From Cronobacter condimenti 1330 (GTDB lineage Bacteria; Pseudomonadota; Gammaproteobacteria; Enterobacterales; Enterobacteriaceae): 64,000 nt of DNA. The stretch is taken from positions 806,001 to 870,000 of the forward strand of contig NZ_CP012264.1 of the NCBI RefSeq assembly GCF_001277255.1, written 5' to 3'. A program made the translations under genes and the position numbers. The notes beneath the pieces were generated by a model. The model worked only from the letters and a program-made list of their open reading frames with translations, made no database searches and had not been told where the DNA came from. Of this stretch, positions 8,958 to 17,158 are shown piece after piece. Each line of letters opens with the position of its first letter. Within the stretch, counting starts at the first letter, position 1.

Positions 8958-10155
8958 AATTCATCCCGCTCATCGCATCTCCCAGCCTGAAAATTGGCAG
9001 ATACATTGCCACCACCAGCGTGCCGACAATCAAACCGATCGCTATCATCATGAGTGGCTCCAGCGTGGCGGCTAGCGTCTGGGCGCGCTCGGAGGTTTGT
9101 TCCAGATGCCATCCAGCTAATTTTTCGAGCATCATATCCAGCGCACCGGTTTCTTCCCCAGTCCGAATCAGTTGAATGCAAAGCGCAGTGAATACCCATT
9201 CCCGCTCCAGCGCTTTCCATAACGGCAAGCCTCCAGAGATGCAGGTTTTCACGCGGCTGACCGCCTGACGCCATAAAGGCGAGGCCAGCGTCTCCTCAAC
9301 GCTACTCAGACTTTGTAGTAAAGGAATACCGGCGCGCTGCATTAATGAAAGCACAGTATAAATCTGGCTTAGCTGCTGACCACGAATAAGTGGCCCGAAT
9401 AATGGAAGTTTCAGTAACCATGCAGCCTCCTGAAGCTGCCATTGTGGCCTGCGACGTAAGCGGATGATAACCATCACTACCAACAGCATCACGCAGAGCC
9501 ACCAGACGGCGTATTTCATCAGTCCTTCTGAAAACGCGATGACAGCACGTGTTATCAGTGGCAACGGTGTATTAAAGGAACGATAGATAGCGGTGAACTG
9601 CGGCAGAACAAAGCAGGTCATTCCGAGCGTCAGCAGCAGGGCAACGGCAAAAATAAAAGCCGGATAACGCAGCGCCTTAATCACCTGCTTACGCAGCCTT
9701 TGTTGATCTTCCTGCTGCTGCGCCAGTTGCTGGCAGCATACGTCCAGCTTTCCGGTCAGCTCACCGGTTTGCATGAGTGAGATATATAGCGGTGGGAAGA
9801 TATCCGTCCACTGGCGCAACGTCTCCGAAAACGCGACACCACGCCCCAGTTGCTTTGCCAGTTGACCAAGTAGAGCCTGCCACTGTGCAACCGGATGCTG
9901 GCTTGCCAGCATCGTGAGACCCTGCGTCAGGCTGACACCTGCCTGAAGTAGTGCAGCCAACTGACGGATCACCAGAATTTTATGCTCACTATTCCAGTGG
10001 CGTTTATTAACGCTGGCGCGTTTAAGCGATAGCGGATGAATGTCACTATCGAGTAATTGCAGGGATGCGTTTACCTTATCTTGGGCCCAGAGCATCCCTG
10101 TACAGCCTGCGCCTTCTTTATTCACGCCACGCCAGCGCCATAGCTGATTATCCAT
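8956..10155 (-). CDS. hofC: Type IV pilus/type II secretion inner-membrane protein HofC (PilC/GspF family)
   Basis: HofC is the polytopic inner-membrane platform protein of the type IV pilus-like system encoded with HofB and PpdD. The start at 10155 (MDNQLWRWRGVNKEG) gives 399 residues against 400 in E. coli; upstream residues in the open frame are not conserved. Two GspF-type repeats are visible, each ending in hydrophobic segments (for example YPAFIFAVALLLTLGMTCFV, and a C-terminal MMIAIGLIVGTLVVAMYLP). The gene overlaps the 3' end of hofB by 8 bases. In E. coli K-12 this system is normally poorly expressed; nothing in the DNA here looks broken. Confidence 0.92.
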   Translation of the reverse strand: MDNQLWRWRGVNKEGAGCTGMLWAQDKVNASLQLLDSDIHPLSLKRASVNKRHWNSEHKILVIRQLAALLQAGVSLTQGLTMLASQHPVAQWQALLGQLAKQLGRGVAFSETLRQWTDIFPPLYISLMQTGELTGKLDVCCQQLAQQQEDQQRLRKQVIKALRYPAFIFAVALLLTLGMTCFVLPQFTAIYRSFNTPLPLITRAVIAFSEGLMKYAVWWLCVMLLVVMVIIRLRRRPQWQLQEAAWLLKLPLFGPLIRGQQLSQIYTVLSLMQRAGIPLLQSLSSVEETLASPLWRQAVSRVKTCISGGLPLWKALEREWVFTALCIQLIRTGEETGALDMMLEKLAGWHLEQTSERAQTLAATLEPLMMIAIGLIVGTLVVAMYLPIFRLGDAMSGMN

Positions 10156-11530
10156 GCGGCGCCCCTGATACGCGATAAAGCTCTTCAAGCGTGGTAAGAC
10201 CTGCTTCTACTGCCTGCAAACCATGCTCAAAGAGTGTTGTCATACCCTGCGCGCGCGCTTGCAAAGCGATTTCATCAAGCGGTGCGCCGCTTGCGACAGA
10301 CTGACGTAGCGCTGCATTGATACTAAGCAGTTCAAAAAGCGCAATGCGTCCGTAGTAACCGCCATAACAGCGCTCGCATCCGCAGGCTTTGTAAGGATAG
10401 ATCGGGCGAGTCCAGAGTGACGCTGGCAGCGTGACTGGCTCCTGTGAAAACACCCGACAGTAAGGGCACAGTTTTCTTACCAGGCGCTGCGCGATAACGA
10501 GCTCCAGTGCCGAGGCGAGCATCCAGCGCGGCAATCCCATCTGTTCAAGCCTTACCAGAGTTTCTGTCGTTGAATTCGTATGTAATGTGGAGAGAACAAG
10601 ATGCCCGGTTTGCGCCGCCTTCACGGCAATTTCTGCGGTTTCGAGGTCGCGAATTTCACCAATCATGATGACATCAGGATCCTGGCGTAACAGCGCGCGC
10701 AATACCGCCTGAAAGGTGAGCCCCGCTTTAGGTAGCACTGGCGTCTGGTTAAGCCCCGTGACGGGGATCTCTACCGGATCTTCAACGCTACAGATGTTGA
10801 CTTGCGGATCGTTAAGGGTGCTGAGCGCGGTGTAAAGTGTGACGGTTTTGCCGCTTCCGGTGGGGCCTGTCACCAAAATTAACCCCTGCGGGCGCTGCAA
10901 CGCCTGGCAAAAAAGCGTTTGCTGCGCCTGCGAAAGGCCCAACGCCTGAACTTCAAGTGGCTGATCCGTCTGTTGCAGCAAGCGCAGTACCACTTTTTCT
11001 CCACAGCGGCAGAGCAGGGTGGAGATACGAAAAGAGACGGCCCGTCCTGCGAGTTCAATACTAAACTGCCCGTCCTGCGGTAATCTGCGTTCCGCGATAT
11101 CAAGGTTCCCCAGAACCTTCAGGCGCGCAGTCATCGCACTTGCGAGGCCCGCAGACAGCGGCGGGAGCGCGTGTAAAACGCCATCAATACGAAACCGAAT
11201 CTGGTAATGCGCTTCCGCTGGTTCAAAGTGTATATCGGACGCACGGCGTTGCAGCGCCTGTTGCAGGGTTTGATCAATCAACTGGACGACGGATGCACCC
11301 TCATCCTGCACCGCCGGTTGTGAGGGCGCTGAGGCAAGTTGCCGCTCTTTTTCCAGACGCTCGGCACTCCAGCATTCAATATCAATGTGCCGATGGGTCG
11401 AAAAACGTAGCGCGTCCATTAGTTCAGTGCTGGGTTCGCCAGCCACGGCGATATGCACCGTGGCGTCGTCAATATTCAATACCAGCGCGTTATAGCGCTG
11501 GCATAACGTGTGTAAATATTCAAGTGGCAT
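10148..11530 (-). CDS. hofB: Type IV pilus assembly ATPase HofB (PilB/GspE family)
   Basis: HofB is the cytoplasmic ATPase thought to power PpdD pilin polymerisation. The ATG at 11530 (MPLEYLHTLCQRYNALVL) gives 460 residues, close to the E. coli 461. The central region carries Walker A GPTGSGKT, the Asp box VEDPVEIP, a Walker B segment QDPDVIMIGEIRD, and the His box TGHLVLSTLHTNST. A tetracysteine zinc site typical of PilB/GspE proteins follows (CPYC, then CGCERCYGG). It starts 15 bases after the ppdD stop and overlaps hofC, forming ppdD-hofB-hofC. Confidence 0.95.
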   Translation of the reverse strand: MPLEYLHTLCQRYNALVLNIDDATVHIAVAGEPSTELMDALRFSTHRHIDIECWSAERLEKERQLASAPSQPAVQDEGASVVQLIDQTLQQALQRRASDIHFEPAEAHYQIRFRIDGVLHALPPLSAGLASAMTARLKVLGNLDIAERRLPQDGQFSIELAGRAVSFRISTLLCRCGEKVVLRLLQQTDQPLEVQALGLSQAQQTLFCQALQRPQGLILVTGPTGSGKTVTLYTALSTLNDPQVNICSVEDPVEIPVTGLNQTPVLPKAGLTFQAVLRALLRQDPDVIMIGEIRDLETAEIAVKAAQTGHLVLSTLHTNSTTETLVRLEQMGLPRWMLASALELVIAQRLVRKLCPYCRVFSQEPVTLPASLWTRPIYPYKACGCERCYGGYYGRIALFELLSINAALRQSVASGAPLDEIALQARAQGMTTLFEHGLQAVEAGLTTLEELYRVSGAPHG

Positions 11531-11545
11531 CACCAACCTCCTCAC

Positions 11546-11980
11546 TTAAGGAAGCGTGCTACGAAAGACATCTTCGCAGGCCTGCTGAAGTGCGGTGTCG
11601 CTGGTAGCACAAGTTCGCTTCCAGCCTTCCATACCGTTAGCTGTGTTCCATTGTGGCGTCAGCGTGACCGACAACCCATTAAGACTATCCTGGCCGGTGA
11701 CGCTGATAACACCTTGCGCAACGGTCATCTCACTGACATAGCGTGTCGTCTTGGGCGCAGGGATCCCATTGGAGCTCGCATCGCAACTGCTAAGCCCACC
11801 GCGATCGATAACGCACAATTCAATCGCCGTACGATAGGGTGTGACGGTTTGCAACATATCCGTAAGCGCCGCTTTTCGCAGATAGTTCTGGTATGCCGGC
11901 ACGCCGATAGCGCTAAGAATGGCGATGATGCCAATCACGACCATCAATTCGATCAACGTAAAGCCGCTCTGTCTGTTCAT
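11546..11980 (-). CDS. ppdD: Type IV prepilin-like protein PpdD
   Basis: This is the major-pilin-like protein of the Hof system. The 144-residue product opens with a short basic leader and the prepilin peptidase site, MNRQSG then FTLIELMVVIGIIAIL, with the conserved Glu at mature position 5. It has the central NYLRKAALTDMLQ segment and two C-terminal cysteines (RTCATSD and QQACEDVF) that probably form a disulfide, plus a second pair (ELCVID, SSCDAS). A GGAGGA ribosome-binding site precedes the ATG. It is the promoter-proximal gene of ppdD-hofB-hofC. Confidence 0.95.
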   Translation of the reverse strand: MNRQSGFTLIELMVVIGIIAILSAIGVPAYQNYLRKAALTDMLQTVTPYRTAIELCVIDRGGLSSCDASSNGIPAPKTTRYVSEMTVAQGVISVTGQDSLNGLSVTLTPQWNTANGMEGWKRTCATSDTALQQACEDVFRSTLP

Positions 11981-12178
11981 AGTTCCTCCTTGTTTGGGTG
12001 ACGGTACTCTGTCAGCGCGTAAAAGAAGTCACCAGGTGAACAAATGAATTCAGGAATCTGTCTTCAGAAGAAGTTTACGTAGTTGCAGGACACAACAAGG
12101 CGGTTGCGTGATGTCTCGCATATCCTTTAAAAAACAAAAGCATATTGCATAAATGACGAGACAAGAAAGGAGATAAAA

Positions 12179-12232
12179 ATGATGATTACTCGGCAAGAGA
12201 AGGGCAGGCGAACCTGCCCGACGAGGATTTAG
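12179..12232 (+). CDS. Candidate 17-residue small ORF with strong ribosome-binding site
   Basis: In the ppdD-nadC gap an AAAGGAG (12166-12172) sits six bases before an ATG that opens a 17-codon frame, MMITRQEKGRRTCPTRI, ending in TAG at 12230 over the nadC stop on the other strand. Four of its codons are rare arginine codons (CGG, AGG, CGA, AGG). A 7-bp hairpin with a CGAA loop lies inside it (12202-12219). There is no homology evidence; the SD and start may be coincidental. It is convergent with nadC. Confidence 0.2.
   Translation: MMITRQEKGRRTCPTRI
12202..12219 (-). terminator. Hairpin downstream of nadC
   Basis: GGGCAGG CGAA CCTGCCC forms a 7-bp stem with a four-base loop, 10 bases past the nadC stop on the reverse strand. 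The sequence after it on that strand (CTTCTCTTGCC) is only partly T-rich, so it may stabilise the 3' end more than terminate. The rest of the 248-base ppdD-nadC gap shows no further gene. Confidence 0.4.
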
Positions 12233-13119
12233 CGAAAACGCATGGAGAGGTCTAGCGCGCGAATATGTTTAGTCAATGCCCCGACAGAGATGAAGTCGAC
12301 GCCGGTTTTGGCGAATGCTGGCAGCGTTTCAAGCGTCACGTTGCCGGAAACTTCCAGCCGCGCCTTGCCCGCTGTGCGTTTGACGGCCTCTCGCATCTCT
12401 TCGACACTAAAGTTATCGAGCATGATGATATCGGCTCCCGATTTCAGCGCCTCGTCCAGTTCATCAAGCGACTCCACTTCGACCTCAACCGGCACATCAG
12501 GATGCAGCCAGAAGGCCTTTTCTACAGCCTGACGCACCGAGCCGGAAGCGATGATATGGTTTTCTTTAATAAGAAACGCATCGAAAAGCCCCAGGCGATG
12601 GTTCGCGCCACCACCGCAGAGCACCGCATATTTCAGTGCGCTGCGCAGGCCTGGTACGGTTTTACGGGTATCAAGCAGTTGCGTATGCGTGCCTTCAAGC
12701 AATGCCACATAGCGGCGTACTTCACTTGCTACGCCAGACAGCGTCTGAACGAAGTTCAGCGCCGTGCGCTCACCGGTCAGCAACACGCGGGAGGGGCCCT
12801 CAAGCTCAAAAAGCGGCTGGTCAGGCTGTACGGTGTCGCCGTCATCCACATGCCAGGTCACGCTGACATCGCCGCCAAGCTGGATAAACACTTCGTCGAC
12901 CCAGCGTTTTCCGCAGAACACCCCGGCTTCACGGGTGATGACGACCGCATGCGAGCGACTGTCTGACGGTAACAACTGCGCAGTAATATCGCGGCTGGCA
13001 TCGGTTTCTCCGCCGAGATCTTCACGCAGGGCCTGAGCCACGGTGACAGGGATATCCAGGGCGATACGTTCCAGTAACATGTCACGTCGATGGTCCGGAT
13101 TGTAACGGCGAGGCGGCAT
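12229..13119 (-). CDS. nadC: Quinolinate phosphoribosyltransferase NadC
   Basis: NadC converts quinolinate and PRPP to nicotinate mononucleotide, feeding de novo NAD synthesis. The 296-residue product (297 in E. coli) begins MPPRRYNPDHRRDMLLERI and carries the conserved LLDTRKTVPGLRSALKYAVL segment that shapes the substrate site, followed by GGGANHRLGLFDAFLIKENH. It is divergent from ampD with an 87-base gap, and nothing suggests an operon with ppdD downstream. Confidence 0.97.
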   Translation of the reverse strand: MPPRRYNPDHRRDMLLERIALDIPVTVAQALREDLGGETDASRDITAQLLPSDSRSHAVVITREAGVFCGKRWVDEVFIQLGGDVSVTWHVDDGDTVQPDQPLFELEGPSRVLLTGERTALNFVQTLSGVASEVRRYVALLEGTHTQLLDTRKTVPGLRSALKYAVLCGGGANHRLGLFDAFLIKENHIIASGSVRQAVEKAFWLHPDVPVEVEVESLDELDEALKSGADIIMLDNFSVEEMREAVKRTAGKARLEVSGNVTLETLPAFAKTGVDFISVGALTKHIRALDLSMRFR

Positions 13120-13206
13120 GATATAACTCCAGATTGGTGGCTAATCAAAAGAGTGAAACATGCTACTCTGAAGCGAGTTTTAGTACCACAGAAAGGAGAA
13201 CTGCGC

Positions 13207-13770
13207 ATGCAGGTGAAAGATGGCTGGCTGGTGGATGCCCGACACGCACCCTCGCCGCATCACGATGATCGGCCCGGGGATGACGCGCCTTCATTACTGG
13301 TGGTGCACAATATTAGCCTGCCGCCTGGAGAGTTTGGCGGCCCATGGATCGATGCGCTGTTTGCCGGTACGCTCGATCCACATGCGCATCCGTATTTCGC
13401 TGATATTGCTCATCTGCGTGTGTCGGCGCACTGCCTCATTCGTCGCGACGGTGAAATTGTGCAGTATGTGCCTTTTAATAAACGCGCCTGGCATGCTGGC
13501 GTATCCTCCTATCAAGGGCGTGAGCGTTGTAACGATTTCTCTGTCGGCATTGAGCTTGAAGGTACCGATACGCAGGCCTACACCGATGCGCAATATCGTC
13601 AACTGGCTGGCGTGACGCGTGCATTGTTGGCAATGTATCCGGCAATGAAAGGCCATATGACCGGACACAGCGATATCGCGCCCGAACGCAAAACCGATCC
13701 AGGTCCGGCCTTTGACTGGCTGCGCTTTCGTGCGCTGGTGGCTGACCCGTCTGATAAGGAGATGAGATGA
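13207..13770 (+). CDS. ampD: 1,6-anhydro-N-acetylmuramyl-L-alanine amidase AmpD
   Basis: AmpD is the cytosolic zinc amidase that removes peptides from anhydro-muropeptides during cell-wall recycling; its loss derepresses ampC where AmpR is present. The ATG at 13207 (MQVKDGWLVDARHAPSPHHD) gives 187 residues and follows AAAGGAG at a good distance; the frame is open further upstream to 13090 but not conserved. His34 in LLVVHNISLPPGEFGGPW and the later MTGHSDIAP and RKTDPGPAFDW segments supply the expected zinc ligands. It overlaps ampE by four bases (ATGA), indicating translational coupling. Confidence 0.97.
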   Translation: MQVKDGWLVDARHAPSPHHDDRPGDDAPSLLVVHNISLPPGEFGGPWIDALFAGTLDPHAHPYFADIAHLRVSAHCLIRRDGEIVQYVPFNKRAWHAGVSSYQGRERCNDFSVGIELEGTDTQAYTDAQYRQLAGVTRALLAMYPAMKGHMTGHSDIAPERKTDPGPAFDWLRFRALVADPSDKEMR

Positions 13771-14621
13771 CGCTTTTTACCCTGCTGCTGGTACTTATCG
13801 CTGAACGGCTTTTCAAACTGGGCGAACACTGGCAACTGGATCATCGCCTCGAACCGCTGTTTCGCCGCGTGCGCCGCTTCTCTCTGTTCTACACGCTTGG
13901 CATGACGGCGCTCGCCATGCTGGTCGTTTTCTTATGCCTGCAGGCGCTGGAAGGCTGGTTCTTCAATGTCCCGCTACTCGTTTTCTGGATTGTTGTTGGT
14001 GTGCTGTGTATTGGCGCAGGCGGCGTACGTCGGCACTATCACGCCTACCTTAAAGCGGCAGGTCAAAATGACGGTCACGCGCGTGAAAATATGGCTTATG
14101 AGCTGACGCTTATCCATGGCGTACCGCCAGGTTGCGATGAGCGAGAGTATCTGCGGGAGCTGCAAAACGGTCTGTTGTGGATTAACTATCGTTTTTATCT
14201 GGCGCCGATGTTCTGGTTTGTTGTCGGGGGCATGTGGGGCCCGGTCACCCTGACAGGCTATGCATTTTTGCGCGCCTGGCAGAGCTGGGTGGCCCGTCAC
14301 CATACGCCGCATCAGCGCCTGCTTTCAGGCATTGATGCCGTATTGCATATCCTGGACTGGGTGCCAGTACGTCTGGCGGGTGTGGTGTATGCGCTGGTCG
14401 GGCATGGCGAAAAAGCGCTCCCTGCGTGGTTCGCTTCACTGCTTGACCGTTATACCTCACAGTATCAGGTGCTGACGGGTCTTGCGCAGTTTGCGCTGGC
14501 GCGCGAATCGCACGTTGATAAAGTTGAAACGCCAAAAGCGGCAGTATCAATGGCGAAAAAGGCGACGCTAGTGATTGTGGTAGTGGTGGCAGTATTAACG
14601 ATTTACGGCACGCTCATGTGA
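13767..14621 (+). CDS. ampE: Inner-membrane regulatory protein AmpE
   Basis: AmpE is a polytopic inner-membrane protein co-transcribed with ampD and linked to beta-lactamase signalling; its biochemical function is not settled. The 284-residue product matches the E. coli family length. It has hydrophobic segments near residues 1-12, about 40-85 (two), about 150, and a C-terminal segment (TLVIVVVVAVLTIYGTLM). The start overlaps the ampD stop. The gene ends 16 bases before the convergent accessory glycosidase gene, which in E. coli would be aroP. Confidence 0.94.
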   Translation: MTLFTLLLVLIAERLFKLGEHWQLDHRLEPLFRRVRRFSLFYTLGMTALAMLVVFLCLQALEGWFFNVPLLVFWIVVGVLCIGAGGVRRHYHAYLKAAGQNDGHARENMAYELTLIHGVPPGCDEREYLRELQNGLLWINYRFYLAPMFWFVVGGMWGPVTLTGYAFLRAWQSWVARHHTPHQRLLSGIDAVLHILDWVPVRLAGVVYALVGHGEKALPAWFASLLDRYTSQYQVLTGLAQFALARESHVDKVETPKAAVSMAKKATLVIVVVVAVLTIYGTLM

Positions 14622-14637
14622 GCGTGCCGTTGAAGGG

Positions 14638-15591
14638 TCAGGGGTGGTCGGCGGGTGGAACGCCAAACTGCGGCATGCCGTCGTCATCCCAGGTGACCAG
14701 CTTCACGCGGGTATGGCGGTTTGGATCCCACAGCGGATCGCCTTCAATTTCAGTATAGTTACGCGCATGGTAAACCAGCACGTCCTGGCCGTCCGGCGTT
14801 GTCGTAAAGCTGTTGTGGCCTGGTCCATACTGACGGTTTTCATAACTGGTCGTGAACACTGGCTGCGGTAATTTATGCCAGTTGCGCGGATCGCGCATAT
14901 CTGCAGCCTGATCTATCCAGAGCAGCCCCATACAGTAGTTTTCATCTGTTGCGCTGGCCGAGTAAGCGACGAACAGACGCTCGCCATGTTTCACCACCGC
15001 CGGACCTTCGTTTACTAAAAAGCCCCGACATTCCCACTCCAGCTCCGGTTTACTCAACATCACAGGATCGCCTTTCAGCGTCCATGGATTTTCCATCTCG
15101 CACAAATACAAGTTGGAGTTGCCCGGAATGTCCGGTGCGTGTTGTGCCCACAGATACCAGAGTTTGCCCTGGTGCTCGAAGGTTGTTGCGTCCAGCGAGA
15201 AGGTGTCATACGGCGTCTGGATTTGGCCTTTCTCTACCCATGTGCCGGTGAGCGGATCGGCGTCCGGGCACTCCAGCACATACATACGATGCTGGAACAT
15301 CTTGTCTTTTAATTCACGCGTCGGGGCGGCGGCGAAGTAGATATACCATTTGCCATTAATATGATGCAGTTCCGGCGCCCAGATCAGCTCGCTCATTGGC
15401 CCGGTATCTGGCTTACGCCAGACCACGACAGGGGCCGCCTGGCGCAGGGACTCAATGGATGGCGCGCGGCGGATCTCGAGCCTGTCATATTCCGGTACTG
15501 AGGCGATAAAGTAGTACTGGCCCTGATGGTGCAAAATAAACGGGTCGGCACGCTGTTCAATCAGCGGATTCGGCCAGGGAGAAGTATTCAT
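14638..15591 (-). CDS. Glycoside hydrolase family 43 protein (arabinofuranosidase/xylosidase-type)
   Basis: This is a predicted cytosolic five-bladed beta-propeller glycosidase of family GH43, which act on arabinose- or xylose-containing oligosaccharides. There is no signal peptide. The three catalytic carboxylates can be assigned: Asp16 in EQRADPFIL (base), Asp134 in FSLDATTFEH (pKa modulator) and Glu195 in FLVNEGPAVV (acid). Of two adjacent ATGs I chose the second (15591, 317 residues), because its AAGGAG is 5 bases away instead of 2. The SD overlaps the stop of the transporter gene just upstream, so the pair is an operon and the substrate probably enters through that transporter. The exact sugar cannot be read from sequence alone. 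Confidence 0.88.
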   Translation of the reverse strand: MNTSPWPNPLIEQRADPFILHHQGQYYFIASVPEYDRLEIRRAPSIESLRQAAPVVVWRKPDTGPMSELIWAPELHHINGKWYIYFAAAPTRELKDKMFQHRMYVLECPDADPLTGTWVEKGQIQTPYDTFSLDATTFEHQGKLWYLWAQHAPDIPGNSNLYLCEMENPWTLKGDPVMLSKPELEWECRGFLVNEGPAVVKHGERLFVAYSASATDENYCMGLLWIDQAADMRDPRNWHKLPQPVFTTSYENRQYGPGHNSFTTTPDGQDVLVYHARNYTEIEGDPLWDPNRHTRVKLVTWDDDGMPQFGVPPADHP

Positions 15592-15600
15592 CATCGCTCC

Positions 15601-17001
15601 TTAAGGTTTAACTTCCACAGGTTTAGTCTGCGAGTATTCAGAAAGCTCGCGGTAGTTTTCGCGGCGTTTTTCAAGGTCGCTCTGAATACGCGCCATCAGT
15701 TCACGGTCTACTTTCAACAGACGTACGACGCCCGCAGTAATGAGATACCCGACGCCTGGGATCACGGTAAACAACATGACGATGCCGTTAAGCGCGGTAT
15801 CGCTCTGGGCTTTGGCACCCGCATCGTAGCCATACCAGGAGAGCAGGAAGCCCACCAGTGCGCCGGCGATAGCAAGACCGAGTTTCAGGAAAAAGAGGTT
15901 ACCGGAGAAGCTGATACCGGTAATGCGCTTGCCGGTTTTCCACTCGCCGTAATCATCAACATCCGCCATCAGCGACCAGTGCAGCGGTGAGGGGATTTGA
16001 TGCAGAACGTTGAGCAGGAAGTACATCACCACGACGAGCGTTGTAGCGTGCGGGTTCAGGAAGTAGAAACCGGAAGAGAAAATCGCGAGCGCAATGTTGG
16101 TCCAGAAGAACACTTTCAGCTTACACCAGCGGTCGGTGAGGACTTTAGCAAGCGTACTGCCAATCATCATGCCGATGACGCCGAGGCTAATAAACAACGT
16201 CGCGAAGCTGGTGCTCTGCTGCATGACCCACGTAACGTAATACATGGTCGCCGCCATGCGAATAAAGCCAGGACAGACGTTGCAAATCGTCAGCAGCAGA
16301 ATGCGCACCCACTGATCGTTTTTCCAGACATCTTTCAGGTCGGCTTTTAAGTCATCGTGGGTCGGTACCGCCGGGCGGATACGCTCACGTACGGTGGCGA
16401 AGCTGAACAGGAACATACACATGCCAATCAGGGCCAGAATGGTCATGGCGATTTGATAGCCTTTGGCTTTGTCGCCGCCACCGAAGTAGTCAACCATCGG
16501 CAGTAACGTCAGCGAAAGCAGCAGTGTGGCGATACCCACCATCACAAAGCGGTAAGACTGGCAGGCGACGCGCTCTTTCGGGTCGTTTGTGATGACGCTG
16601 CCGAGCGAGCAGTAGGGGATATTGATGGCGGTATAGGTGATAGAAAGCAGAAAGTAGGTCACAAAGGCATAGACAACTTTGCTGCTGTAGCTCCAGTCCG
16701 GCGTGGTAAACATCAGTACGCTGAATAATGCGTAGGGGAACGCTATCCACAACAGCCATGGACGAAAACGCCCGAAGCGGCTGCGTGTACGGTCGGCAAG
16801 CGCGCCCATGATGGGGTCGGTTACCGCATCGATAACGCGGATAGAGAGAAGTAATACGCCGACAAGCGCCGGTGCAAGGCCAAAAATATCGGTATAGAAA
16901 TAGTTAACAAACAACATGATGGCGCCAAAGATAATATTGCATCCGGCGTCACCCATTCCGTAGCCGATCTTTTCTTTGACAGAGAGTCTACTGTTTTCCA
17001 T
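15601..17001 (-). CDS. GPH-family (MelB-like) sugar:cation symporter
   Basis: This is a 12-segment inner-membrane transporter of the glycoside-pentoside-hexuronide family, resembling E. coli YicJ/YagG. The start at 17001 (MENSRLSVKEKIGYGMGDAG) follows GGAG by 8 bases and gives 466 residues; the open frame extends further upstream without conservation. Family hallmarks include YGMGDAGCNIIFG near the N-terminus, DPIMGALADRTRSRFGRFRP in the first loop, and DYGEWKTGKRITGISFSG in the C-terminal half. It is followed within 9 bases by the GH43 gene, so it probably imports the pentose-containing disaccharide or oligosaccharide that enzyme cuts. This pair is absent between ampE and aroP in E. coli K-12. 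Confidence 0.88.
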   Translation of the reverse strand: MENSRLSVKEKIGYGMGDAGCNIIFGAIMLFVNYFYTDIFGLAPALVGVLLLSIRVIDAVTDPIMGALADRTRSRFGRFRPWLLWIAFPYALFSVLMFTTPDWSYSSKVVYAFVTYFLLSITYTAINIPYCSLGSVITNDPKERVACQSYRFVMVGIATLLLSLTLLPMVDYFGGGDKAKGYQIAMTILALIGMCMFLFSFATVRERIRPAVPTHDDLKADLKDVWKNDQWVRILLLTICNVCPGFIRMAATMYYVTWVMQQSTSFATLFISLGVIGMMIGSTLAKVLTDRWCKLKVFFWTNIALAIFSSGFYFLNPHATTLVVVMYFLLNVLHQIPSPLHWSLMADVDDYGEWKTGKRITGISFSGNLFFLKLGLAIAGALVGFLLSWYGYDAGAKAQSDTALNGIVMLFTVIPGVGYLITAGVVRLLKVDRELMARIQSDLEKRRENYRELSEYSQTKPVEVKP

Positions 17002-17125
17002 CGACACATCTCCGGTGAATAATATGGACAGAAGTATCATTCGGCTTAAACAAAACTGCGCAGCAGTAATAAGTCACAGAGATGGATAATCGTGTTGTGC
17101 AGAAGAATTTGTGAGGAAGGTAACA

Positions 17126-17153
17126 CCCCTCGACCGGCTGGACGAGGGGTTTT
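17126..17153 (-). terminator. Hairpin between aroP and the transporter gene
   Basis: CCCCTCG (17126-17132) pairs with CGAGGGG (17143-17149) around a 10-base loop. It starts 6 bases beyond the aroP stop. The T run is clearer on the forward strand (TTTT at 17150) than in the aroP direction, so efficiency as an aroP terminator is uncertain. Confidence 0.5.
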
Positions 17154-17158
17154 ATCGC

